Shown in pieces: positions 10,146 through 21,012 of a stretch of 64,000 nucleotides of DNA. Origin of the DNA: Streblospio benedicti (Eukaryota; Annelida; Polychaeta; Spionida; Spionidae). The DNA lies in the NCBI GenBank assembly GCA_019095985.1, contig CM032669.1, positions 4,323,788-4,387,787 on the forward strand. Direction: 5' to 3'. How positions within the stretch are numbered: position 1 is the first letter of the stretch; each line of letters starts with the position of its first letter. The notes below the pieces were generated by a model. The model made no database searches. It had not been told where the DNA came from and saw only the letters and a list, made by a program, of their open reading frames with translations. The translations under genes and the position numbers were made by a program.

Positions 10146-11618
10146 AACAAGTAGTCGTCGGGAACGCCGTAAATCTCCCCTTCCCCGATCAGGCCATTTC
10201 CCCAATCAGGCCATTTTTGAAAAGTAGGCCAAAGTACTCAAATATCAAATCACATGAGGAGAGTGACATAGTCATACATAATGTCAAGTTTGGTGATAAT
10301 AGGTAATAAAGTCTTCCCAGGAGACAGATAAACACAAATTCGTAATAATTTGTTTTTAAAACACATCCTAATTTCATCAAAAGTAGGCCAAAGTACACCA
10401 AAATCTAATCAGCTCTGGAGAGTGGTACAACGAAGCTAGATATGAAGTTCGGTGACCATAGGTCAAATACTTCTCCCTGTAGAGTGTTAACAAGGTTTAT
10501 TACGTAACGCTCGAAAGTTCAAAAGTAGGCCAAAGTACACCAATATCAAATCACGTGAGGAGAGTGATATAGACATACCAAATGTCAAGTTTGGTGATGA
10601 TACGTCATAAACTGTTCCCAGGAGACAGATAAACACAATTACGTAATAATTTGTTTTTAAAAACCCATCGTAACTTCATAAAAAGTAGGCCAAAGTACAC
10701 CAAAATCTAATCAGCTCTGGACAGTAGTACAACGAAGCTAAATATGCAGTTTGTTGACCATAGGTCAAATACTTCTCCCTGTAGAGTGTTAACAAGGTTT
10801 ATTACGTAACGCTCGTAAGTTCAAAAGTAGGCCAAAGTACACCAATATCAAATCATGTGAGGAGAGTGATATGGACATACCAAATGTCAAGTTTGGTGAT
10901 GATAAGTCATAAACTGTTCCCAGGAGACAGATAAACACAATTACGTAATATTTTTTTAAAAACACATCGTAACTTCATCAAAAGTAGGCCAAAGTACACC
11001 AAAATCTAATCAGCTCTGGAGAGTAGTACAACGAAGCTAAATATGAAGTTTGGTGACCATAGGTCAAATACTTTTCCCTGTAGAGTGTTAACAAGGTTTA
11101 TTATGTAACGCTCGTAAGTTCAAAAGTAGGCCAAAGTACACCAATATCAAATCACGTGAGGAGAGTGATATAGACATACCAAATGTCAAGTTTGGTGATG
11201 ATAAGTCATAAACTGTTCCCAGAAGACAGATAAACACAATTACTTAATAATATTTTTTCTAAAACACATCGTAACTTCATCAAAAGTAGGCCAAAGTACG
11301 CCAAAATCTAATCAGGTCTGGAGAGTAGTACATCGATGCGACATATGAAGTTTGGCGACAATCGGCCAAATACTTCTCCCTAAAGTGTGGTAACAAGATA
11401 TTTGTACCGAAGGTCATAAGTTCGTCAAAAGTAGGCCAAAGTACAAACAAAAACTTTTGAGACATACGATTGTCCTCAAACTAAACATATTTAATTTTCA
11501 AAGCAATAGCTCTTATGGTGTTCAAGTTATAAGCTTTTAAGCATGTGGACGCGGACAGACAGACGGACAGCACTAAAGCTAGAAATCTCCCCTCGGACTT
11601 CGTCCGGGGAGATTTAAT
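10146..11618 (+). mobile_element. P-family element, longest regular array
   Basis: It has a 5' module, then core units starting at about 10379, 10521, 10681, 10823, 10980, 11122 and 11282, and then the 3' tail with its terminal hairpin at 11580-11618 (AAATCTCCCC paired with GGGGAGATTT around CGGACTTCGTCCG). Spacing alternates 142, 160, 142, 157, 142, 160, so the real repeat unit is a dimer of about 302 bp. The two halves are themselves related. No open frame spans the array. Confidence 0.8.
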
Positions 11619-13150
11619 AATTTGTTTTGAAAAACACATCGTAATTTCATCAAAAGTAGGCCAAAGTACATCAAAATCTAATCAGCTCTGGAGAGTAGTA
11701 CAACGAAGCTAGATATGAAGTTTATTGACCATAGGTCAAATACTTCTCCCTGTAGCGTGGTAACAAACTTTATTGCGTAACGCTCGTAAGTTAGTGAAAA
11801 TTAGGCCAAAGTACACCAACGTCAATTCACCTGTGGAGATTAGTATAGTGAACCTAACTGTAAAGTTTAATGACCATAGGTGAAATACTTTTCCCAGTGC
11901 AGTGGTAACAATAGATTTACTCAAATATTCAAAAAAAAATGAAAACGTAGGCCAAAGTACACCAATATCAAATCACGTGAGAAAAGTAATATAGACATAC
12001 CAAATGTCAAGTTTGGTGATGATAAGTCATAAACTTTTCCCAGGAGACAGAAAAACATAATTACATACTAAGTTGTTTTTAAGAACACATTGTAACTTCA
12101 TCAAAAGTAGGCCAAAGTACACCAGAATCTAATCAGCTTTGGAGAGTAGTACAATGAAGCTAAATAGGAAGTTTGGTGACCACAGGTGAAATACTTCTCC
12201 CTGTAGCGTGGTAACAAACTTTATTGCATAACGCTCATAAGTTTGTCAAAAGTAGGCCAAAGTACAAACAAAAATTTTTGAGAGGTACTTTTTTCCTCAA
12301 ACAAGACATATTCAATTTGCAAGTCAATAGCTCAAGTACTCTTCGAGTTATCAGCCTGTTTATTTCGGGCGAGCGAACAGACTGACGGCTGACGGACCAA
12401 GGTGATCACAAAAGCTCATAAAAATGCATAGTAACTTCAATAAAAGTGTACACCAAAATATAATAATCAGAATGAAAACAAAAACACATCATAACTTCAT
12501 CACAAGTAGGCCAAAGTAAATCAAAATCTACTCAGCTCTGGAGAGTAGTACATTGAAGCTAAATATGAAGTTTAGTGATAATAGGTCAAATACTTCTCCC
12601 TGAAGAGTGGTAACAAGGTATTTAACACGTATTGCTCTTAAGCCCGTCAAAAATAGGCCAAAGTACACCAACATCAATTCAACTGAGGAGACTAGTATAG
12701 TGAGTAAAATTGTAAAGTTTAATGACCATAGGCGAAATACTTTTCCCAGTACATTGGTAACAATTGTTTTATTCGAATATTCCACGAATTTTACAAAAGT
12801 AGGCCAAAGTACTCAAACATCAAATTACTTTAGGAGAATGATATAGTCATACACAATGTCAAATTTGGTAATGATACGTCATAAACTGTTCCCAGGAGAC
12901 AGATAAACACAGATTCGTAATAATTTGTTATCAAAACCACATTGTAACTTTATTAAAAGTAAGCCAAAGTACTTCAAAATATAATCATCTAAGGAGAGTA
13001 GTACAATGAAGCTAAATATGAGATTTGGTGATAATAGGTCAAATACGTCTCCCTGTAGAGTGGTAACCAGGTGTTCACATGTATCGCTCATAAGTTCGTC
13101 AAAAGTAGGTCAAAGTACACCAACATCAATTCAAATGTGTAGACTAGAAT
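11619..13150 (+). mobile_element. P-family core arrays, degraded
   Basis: Continuing tandem core units (including several of the third subtype with CCATAGGTGAAATACTT) are interrupted by a second 3' tail at about 12247-12400 that lacks its final hairpin. More units run to about 13150. At least two elements are fused or nested; the order of insertion is not clear. Confidence 0.65.
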
Positions 13151-14648
13151 TGTGAAATACTGACATCAAACACAGCTAATTCCAAGTTCCATTTGATACT
13201 GATTCCAGGAATCATGCATCGTTGAGTGAGACATTTGTTAATCATAATCATAAATCTATAAAACCATCTGTTTGTCCCTTTCATTACTGTTAAGCCCTGC
13301 ATATATAGGATTTCTAATTATAATTATAAAACTGAAAATCCAAGAGCGTTATTATTTCAATGGTGCCACGCCCACCTCCACCACAGTAACTATAAGAGAA
13401 TGTGGCTCACGGACTAGTCCCCTTTATCTAAACCATGAATCAACGTAATCATGGCCGTTTTCAAAATAATGCTACTTTTTTAATATCACTTATAATCAGA
13501 ATAAATAAATGACATTTGGGGTGAATAAAACACACACTAATTACCTATTTGGAAAGTGGAAGAAAACGTCCTATGTAGAAATTTCCTCATATGGTTCAAC
13601 TAGGGATAGATAATGCTAACTTTTACCATAATGATAAATCGTCCAATAGTAATGCCTTTAATAAATATGCCAGTAAAAAAATTGATAGTTTTCGCAAGTT
13701 ACAACTGTGTTTTGTAGCTTTCAAAAACTATCTTTTTATTGATATGCAAAAGGTAAATTGAATTTCACTATATAGCAGCAAAAAAAAAAGAGTCTATTAT
13801 TAACAAAATCTTTTTGATTATAAGCTATTTGGAAAAAGTCCCAAAGGTAAAGGTGATAACATCAACGTATTGTTATAATTAACAATGAAACCAATTTCTT
13901 TTTCTAATGTAGCATTCATTCTAATTTTCACTACCATGTGAAAACCATATATTTTACAACTATGAAATACAACAGAATTTACGAAATGTAATTCACTCCT
14001 AAAAATTATTAGCCAAGATCTCTGGCTAAAATCATAAATATCTCAGCAAGGTGAGGATCCAAATAATTTTCATGGGCAATTATGAAAGTGTAAACCTATT
14101 CAGTCTGAACATAATCAACAGCACACATGATTTTACAACCAAATATACCTTTTAATCATAAACTATTATATCAGTGGAGGACAAATATTTTACAACCAAT
14201 CAGTAAATTTATGAGGTATTAGGTCACCGTAATTTCTTGTGGTATGCTTATTACTTCATTTCTTCTATTACAAATACTGTACAGTAAAAGTCCCCAACAA
14301 AGGAGCAGTGTTCAACGGAAAATGCTAGCAACGGAAGGAATTGCTGTGCATTAATATTTTCCCTTATATAGATAAGTAATATTAGGAGTGATCATCGGAA
14401 TGTCATTAGCAACTGACAATGGAAGGTATTTTAGACTGAAAACAACGGAATTTCTTTGTTCTGTGACCCTTTTTTCTTGCTGTTGCACGTGGCTTTGTTA
14501 TGTCGTAACAAACAAAAACGTAGTATCGATCATCTAGATTCTATGGTGGCGTGCATTCACCGATAAGCAATAAAATGCGGTTTAGCTAGGCTAACAACAA
14601 TCCATTAATTATGCGCATGCGCTGTAGAACGGAAGCACCATATTGAAA
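13151..14648. other. AT-rich spacer with one conserved dispersed motif
   Basis: No exon is recognised. The notable part is about 13366-13423, which is nearly identical to about 40985-41043 (see that entry). The 14470-14640 part resembles 3690-3830 in words such as ATCGATCA and CTATGGTGGCGTGC, suggesting another degraded dispersed repeat. Confidence 0.4.
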
Positions 14649-15850
14649 CAAGAGGACCATAAGGGTCCTAATAGCGCTCACATGCATGTGTCACATGAGG
14701 AGAGTGACATAGTCATACAAAATGTCAAGTTTGATGATGATAGGTAATAAAGTCTTCCCAGGAGACAGATAAACACAAATTGTAATAATTTTGTTTTTAA
14801 AACACATCATAATTTCATCAAAAGTATGCCAAAGTACACCAAAATCTAATCAGCTCTGGGGAGCGGTACAACGAAGCTAGATTTGAAGTTTGGTGACCAT
14901 AGGTCAAATACTTCTCCCTGTAGAGTGTTCACAAGGTTTATTACATAACGCTCGTAAGTTCAAAAGTAGGCCAAAGTACACCCATATCAAATCACGTGAG
15001 GAGAGTGATATAGACATACCAAATGTCAAGTTTGGTGATGATAAGTCATAAACTGTTCCCAGGAGACAGATAAACACAATTACGTAGTAATTTGTTTTTA
15101 AAAACACATCGTAACTTCGTCATAAGTAGGCCAAAGTACACCAAAATCTAATCAGCTCTGGAGAGTAGTACAACAAAGCTAAATATGAAGTTTGGTAACC
15201 ATGGGTCAAATACTTCTCCCTGTAGAGTGTTCACAAGGTTTATTACGTAACGCTTGTAAGTTCGTCAAAAGTAGGCCAAAGTACAAACAAAATTCTTTGA
15301 GAGATGATGAGGACATAGTCATACAAAATGTCAAGTATGGTGATGATAGGTAATAAAGTCTTCCCAGGAGACAGATAAACACAAATTCGTAATTTCATCA
15401 AAAGTAGGCCAAAGTACACCAAAATCTAATCAGGTCTGGAGAGTAGTACATTGAAGCTAAATATGAAGTTTGGCGACAATCGGCCAAATACTTCTCATTA
15501 AAGTGCGGTAACAAAATAAAAATTCATAATATTTTTATTAAAACACGCCATAACTTCGTCAAAAGTAGGTCAAAGTCCACCAAAATCTAATCAGGTCTGG
15601 AGAGTAGTACATTGAAGCTAAACATGAAGTTTGGTGACAATCGGCCAAATACTTCTCCCTAAAGTGTGGTAACGAAATAAAAATTCATAATATTTTTATT
15701 AAAACACGCCATAACTTCGTCAAAAGTAGGTCAAAGTATACCAAAATCTAATCAGGTCTGGAGAGTAGTACATTGAAGCTAAATATGAAGTTTGGCGACA
15801 ATCGGCCAAATATTTCTCCCTAAAGTGCAGTAACAAGATATTGTTGCCTT
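14649..15850 (+). mobile_element. P-family array with alternative 5' motif
   Basis: A start-like motif with hairpin AGGACC/GGTCCT at 14652-14668 precedes the first core unit at about 14691, instead of the usual AGTAGTCG module. Six or more core units follow. The last three share a TTCATAATATTTTTATTAA insert and repeat with a period of about 185 bp. No terminal hairpin is present. Confidence 0.65.
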
Positions 15851-16198
15851 TGTCAAAAAGGTGCTTTACTCCATTTGAAGAGCTCAAACCACAACAGCAC
15901 TTGTTGATCGAGACTATCATCATTTTTTGTTCTGGTCAGTAACGAACAAAATCATGGTGTGTTTTAATTACAATCATCGCAAACTATAGCTTTGTTATTT
16001 GCACAACAGATATCAAATCATCTTCAATTGAATTATCATTATACATGCAGGAATATTGGTGTACGACAGTGGACGATCACACGGCATTCATTGCATGCTA
16101 ACGTCATGTAATTAACCACAGTAACGCCATTAGTACCCTGAAAACGAAGTATGTGCTTTACCTAATATTATCACAAAATATAGCTGTATGTCTAATGC
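15851..16198. other. Non-coding stretch, nothing recognised
   Basis: Sequence between a P array and a hAT-like element. Words near 15900 (TTGTTGATCGAGAC) are the reverse complement of words near 3735, so part of it is probably an old repeat. Confidence 0.35.
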
Positions 16199-16790
16199 CA
16201 GAGAGCACAGTGTAATTGGTTGTTTGGTCGTCCGAGGCGACTCACGTTTTGTCAAAACGACCCAACATGAGACTCACGGTTTAAGGATGGGAGATCATCA
16301 ATATTTGAAAGAAATTATTTGCTTTCTTTTCATTCACATTACTGGCGTCGCCATTTTGTTTATTTACAGTGCATCGCGTGTCTGGTATCTGACATACAAA
16401 TCACACCAGTGAAACTTCTTGATATTCTCTTAAAATATTAAAGTAAAATTAAAATAACTTGTCTGCGATGATTTCCCATACAGTTTTACATAAAGTTATC
16501 TAGTTTTATTTATGACACTGCTGTTATACCCCAAACAAATCCCTTGTATGTCAAAGCCTTTGACAGCCAAAAATGTGAAATGATACTGCCGGTTTAGGCT
16601 GTTAGCTCTAGTCTGTATTGATATAAGTGTTATTTTTAGAATTTTCTTTATGATAAATGTATGCAAAAACATAAAAACCTTTATCACGCATATTTTTTCT
16701 GGACGACCCAGAATATCGCCCAGACCACCTACGTTTTGTGGTAAGTCGTCCGGACGGGCTAGCTACGATTTAGAATTACTGTGCTCTCTG
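16199..16790. mobile_element. Non-autonomous hAT-like element, 592 bp
   Basis: Terminal inverted repeats CAGAGAGCACAGT are perfect over 13 bp. The element is flanked on both sides by AATGC (16194-16198 and 16791-16795), a clean 5-bp target-site duplication. Ends of the CAGNG type and 5-6 bp duplications fit small hAT subgroups. Subterminal regions carry inverted GGTCGTCC/GGACGACC-like words. There is no transposase; it would need one in trans. Confidence 0.8.
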
Positions 16791-16795
16791 AATGC

Positions 16796-17934
16796 ACAGG
16801 CTATAAAATGAGGTTCTATCAAATTGTCTTTGATTTACAACCCAAAGTGATGGATGAATACAAGGTATTTCATGAATATCTCCTATCATCGTACATAGTC
16901 ACTCGTGGTCGCATACATAAGATGATACATGGTTTCTTACATTTGCCCACCCTTCCCCCTTCATCATGCACATATATCGATATTCCGAATGTCCTTCCAG
17001 CTTCCCAACGTGTCCAGTTAAACAAGGTTGTACTGTAACCTACAATGAATACCACCTCTGTAAAGCGACCACCTAACATCAAAGACCATTTTTCCAGTTT
17101 CAGGGGCATGATTCTCAATTTTCAACCCCAGGGCCATGATTCAAATATAGAATGATGATCGCTAAAGTGTGCGGTATTAAAGACAGCATGACAACATTAG
17201 CTCAGCCTCACTGAAAGAAAGACTGGGTAACCCTGATCTGGGGTCAGTAGCAAGGCAAATCAGGCTGCGCAGGGCTGGTCATGTGCACAGAAGTCGTGCT
17301 TGGATCAAGAGGTATGATGAGATTGTGATTGCCGAGATGAAAATTGAATGAAAAATAAACTATTGGGCAAACATGAATTGTGGACGAACGATGGACGAAT
17401 GGTGATCACTAAAGCCAACCTTGTCTCCAACAGGTGAGCTAAAAACAGAGACCACCTCTCTATTGAGACCACTTTAAGTCGGTCCTACAAGTGGTCCTAA
17501 CTGTAGCAAAAAGGTGCATTCTTCATGCTTATAATAAAGCAGATGCATTTAGATTAATTAGGTTCGGATTTATGATCCACATTTGCTCTCTGTGCTCCAT
17601 ATATTAGGATTACCCCTGCTGGTTTTTGCAGCAGACCTAATTATCCTTACAAAAAAGCAATTATCATCTCACAAAGATGACTTTTTTTTTCATAATTTGT
17701 AGGCCATTTCCTATTTGTAGGCCACTTATGTCAATCATAGGCAATTGCATCAATGGATTTGATCTTCATTTGAAAGTGGCTTTGAAAGTTTTTTTAATTA
17801 TTAGAATGATTCTTTCATTATCAATTTTCTAAAAGCTCAAATGTTCCATAACTCACATCTATTGATGCAGCTGCCTTCGATCTCAATCAAATAGATGAAG
17901 CCTCCAGATAATTTTTTCATAAGAATTATCAATA
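16796..17934. other. Non-coding stretch, nothing recognised
   Basis: Short open frames at 16781-17118 occur on both strands and overlap; none shows a domain. No splice-flanked exon or transposon end was recognised. Confidence 0.35.
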
Positions 17935-18075
17935 TTCTTACCAAATGGATAAAAGTTATCCTATGTATAATTGTCTTTCCCTACCACATTTGATTTCTAA
18001 CATATAAAAAGTGTATTAGAAACCAAATGTGATAGGGAAAGACAATTGTACATATAATCTTACCAAATGGAAAAT
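17935..18075. repeat. Inverted repeat flanked by 14-bp direct repeat
   Basis: Arms of about 32 bp (17969-18000 and 18016-18048, containing GGGAAAGACAATT on the right) can form a hairpin over a loop of about 15 bases. TCTTACCAAATGGA occurs on each side, at about 17936 and 18058. The design suggests a miniature inverted-repeat insertion with its target duplication. Confidence 0.6.
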
Positions 18076-18938
18076 ATCTAGATTCCTAACAATCGAGTCT
18101 AAACTATTGTGCTGACACCAATTTTATTGGAATTTTTGTGTTTCTACAAAACATGGAAGGATATGCAGTTACAGAGAACTTCAATATTTTCAGACTTTAA
18201 CTTTGTAAAATAGCCATTTTGATAAGAGCCTAAGAGGCAATGGACAATGATTGTAACAGCTGTATAATTGTGTTCTGAAACATTTAAATAATCTCATTAA
18301 TAGGTCAAGATTTCACAATCAGTAACTGCATAAACATCAATGGTGTTATATTATATTATGTATTTGGACCTTATTGACCAACAGAATTTTGCTTTCTTCA
18401 CTGATTTAGGTCAGAGGCAGTCCCCCAACTATGCAAGTTGCTCTTACATTTTAATTTGGCTTTACCTGGTCAAATTGTGCTCTGCTTCCGCTAACGATTC
18501 GCCAATCGCCATAGGCGATACTTACTGCATTTTGGCTAAAAGAAATTTTATTTGTTTATCCAAATTGGCTAGGAGCAATTATTTGTAATCATAACCATCA
18601 TTTGTTACCAAGATCAGCACTACCACTTAGCAGTGATGTAAATAGGTCCGCGTCCTGTGTCCCTGACGCATTAAAAACTATGATTTCACCACGGCGTCCC
18701 CGTGGACGCATGTCACTTTAAAATCGGAAATCCAATAAAATAAGCTCATATTCTAACTTTTTCCCCACAAATCGGGCGACTGCTATGGGCATCGCCATAT
18801 TGTAAAATTGGGAATATTAAACGCGGCTCGTGATTGGTGCATTCATTCCAATATACCGCAACTACGACGCCTCTGATTAGCTTCTGATAGGTAAAACACG
18901 GCATGTTCAGCCATCTTATAAATCAATAAGAACACTAT

Positions 18939-19972
18939 TTATTTAGTTCATCTATACACAACACAAAACAAACTTTACTGTTGACAGTTTCGGCAACTCC
19001 TGTCACCATTTTCAAAACGTCTCTGCGCATGTCCAGGTCACTCAGCACGACTTCCGATGCCGAAAATCGGGTCGTACACGTGAGCGAGTTGAAAGGCCCC
19101 CTCGTCTCGTCTCGTCATAGTGACAGAGACAGAGGATAGACAGAAAGAAGAAGAACACATAGTAGGGGCTCTAGCTAAATGTGGTTACCCAAGATGGTCA
19201 TTTGAAAAAGTGAAAGCACAGATAGAAAAGAAGAAGGAAGGTGGAAAGGACAAGAGAAAGAAAAAGAATAAGGACTCAGCAGGCTCCAAAGGTTTAGTCA
19301 TCTTACCTTACGTGAAAGGGGTAACAGAGGGTATTTCACGTATCCTTAATAAGCACCGAGTGTCTACAGCGGTGAAGCCCCTACAGACCATCAAGAACAT
19401 TCTCGTTCACCCTAAGGACAAACAGGATAAGCTAGAGAAATGTGAAGTGGTGTACAAAATTCCCTGTAAGTCTTGCAAGAGTGTGTATGTTGGGGAAACT
19501 GGCAGAAAACTGGGCACCCGTGTAAAAGAACACATGAAGGATGTGGAGCAGAACAGTGGGGGGTCTTTCACCAGAGCAGCGAGGAAAGAATCTCTCACCC
19601 AGATCAACAAGAGTGCGATCACAGACCATGTGAAACAAAACAATCATGAGATAGACTGGGAGGAAGTGAGTGTACTGGATTGGGAGGGGGATTGGAGAAC
19701 AAGAACCATCAGGGAGGCAATAAAGATACGAGGTCAGAAGCAGGTCATGAACCGAGACGAGGGGCCCTTTCAACTCTCTCACGTGTACGACCCGATTTTC
19801 GGCATCGGAAGTCGTGCGGAGTAACTTGGACATGCGCAGAGACGTTTTGAAAATGGTGACAGGAGTTGCCGAAACTATCAACAGTAAAGTTTGTTTTGTG
19901 TTGTGTATAGATGAACTAAATAAATAATGTATATATGTGTATTCCAACACGATGAACTCGTTCAAGGAAATG
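18939..19972 (+). mobile_element. Penelope-like element, 5'-truncated with inverted arm
   Basis: A 10-bp direct repeat AGAACACTAT (18929-18938 and 19973-19982) marks the insertion. The left part, about 18939-19117, is an inverted copy of the right part, about 19748-19925, covering the end of the coding region and the 3' untranslated region. Penelope-like elements are known for such inverted terminal pieces. Only the endonuclease end of the protein remains; the reverse transcriptase is missing. Confidence 0.8.
19120..19824 (+). CDS. GIY-YIG endonuclease domain of a Penelope-like element
   Basis: The 234-codon frame has a lysine-rich linker at about residues 35-55, then the motif VYKIPCKSCKSVYVGETGR around residues 111-129, the signature start of a GIY-YIG nuclease. 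It has the CxxC pair that marks the version carried by Penelope-like retroelements. The downstream TRVKEH supplies the conserved Arg and His/Glu region. In intact elements this domain follows a telomerase-related reverse transcriptase and nicks the target DNA. Here it is an isolated C-terminal piece without a proper ATG (the first triplet is GTG), so I do not think it is made as a protein. The unbroken frame suggests a fairly recent insertion. Confidence 0.85.
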   Translation: MTETEDRQKEEEHIVGALAKCGYPRWSFEKVKAQIEKKKEGGKDKRKKKNKDSAGSKGLVILPYVKGVTEGISRILNKHRVSTAVKPLQTIKNILVHPKDKQDKLEKCEVVYKIPCKSCKSVYVGETGRKLGTRVKEHMKDVEQNSGGSFTRAARKESLTQINKSAITDHVKQNNHEIDWEEVSVLDWEGDWRTRTIREAIKIRGQKQVMNRDEGPFQLSHVYDPIFGIGSRAE

Positions 19973-20475
19973 AGAACACTATCTGTTGCAACGGTCTGGT
20001 TTGTCAATATGTCAGCGCCCATGTGATGAATATACTCATACATTATTTTTATTTTTTCAAGTATATTCTTCGCGATTTGATGTAAAATTATAGCATGAAC
20101 AGTTACAATGCAGCCCCCTTTGAGAATTGAAAGTTGCGTCTGGGAAGATTATTACGCGGGAATCGTGCATTCGAGCACACCAAATCGAACTCTGCTGCAG
20201 GTGTTTGTGTTCAATGACAGTGTAGTAGTCTAAGACCACGTATAGGTCAAATTTTTAGTGCCTAAAAATCCATTTCAGAGAGGGCATTCGACTTAACATT
20301 AGTATAAAATTAATTTTAAAAATATCAATACAAATGAAATATCCAAATAATATATACAGTTGTAAAATGAATAGATTTGATAAGCTTTTATATCATTTGC
20401 GACTAATAAAATTTTCCTCGGACCAATCTAAATTAAAATTGCCCTACTCATAACCTATTTACATCGCTGACTTAG

Positions 20476-20900
20476 TAAACAAAAGCAAGAGTACTGAATA
20501 CTGGGATTAATGCTAACTGGAAATCAATATTGAGCTCCCTGCTGCAAACTATTTATAGCTGCAGCTGCAAATCATCTAATATGGCAAGGAGCCAACACAA
20601 CACAGCACATGGGATGGTTATTAGTAGCAGTACTTAGTAAGTTTCATTGTGGAAGTTGACCTCGATCAGCTGCTATACTTGGTTTAGAAAACCAAAATGT
20701 GTTTGAAACAGCTAACATATCAACATTATGCATTCATGCTTAAAGAATATAAAATGGTATAAAAATTCCTGAAATTTGAATTTGGCTAAAAGATTTTGCG
20801 TTCGACTACAACTTTTGAGGGTCCTATAACCAAATTGGCTACAGTGGAATTTGTGCTAGCGTAAGCAGTTGTGCATATTGAAACGAAATTTCAGAGACAA
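20476..20900. other. Non-coding stretch, nothing recognised
   Basis: AT-rich spacer between the hAT-like element and a SINE. Nothing supports an exon. Confidence 0.35.
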
Positions 20901-20920
20901 GGTAAAGTTATTTTGGAAGA

Positions 20921-21012
20921 TCGTGGATTCGAACTCACGGCCTCCCGCCCATGATTCAGACCAGTCATATGTCATAGGCTGACGTGCTACCAACTACACT
21001 AATCCCCCGACA
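20921..21012 (-). mobile_element. tRNA-derived SINE head
   Basis: On the minus strand GGGGGAT opens and ATCTTCC closes a plausible acceptor stem. GTGTAGTTGGTAGCACGTCA serves as D-arm/A box and GAGTTCGAATCC as B box. The anticodon region is overlong and the T stem is imperfect, so a functional tRNA is unlikely. The same family has a partial copy at 3061. Confidence 0.6.

Larger units (their letters stand above)
18631..20469. mobile_element. hAT-like element hosting a nested insertion
   Basis: Terminal inverted repeats CAGTGATGTAAATAGGT and its near-exact partner (16 of 17) bound the element, with ACTTAG as a 6-bp target duplication on each side (18625-18630 and 20470-20475). About 1.03 kb of its length is a Penelope-like element, so the host copy was roughly 0.8 kb and non-autonomous. 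The CAGNG end favours the hAT superfamily. Confidence 0.75.

Noticed and set aside
20921-21012. Possible functional tRNA gene on the minus strand
   Set aside because: The anticodon region is too long and the T stem imperfect; a related truncated copy at 3061 shows it is a SINE head.
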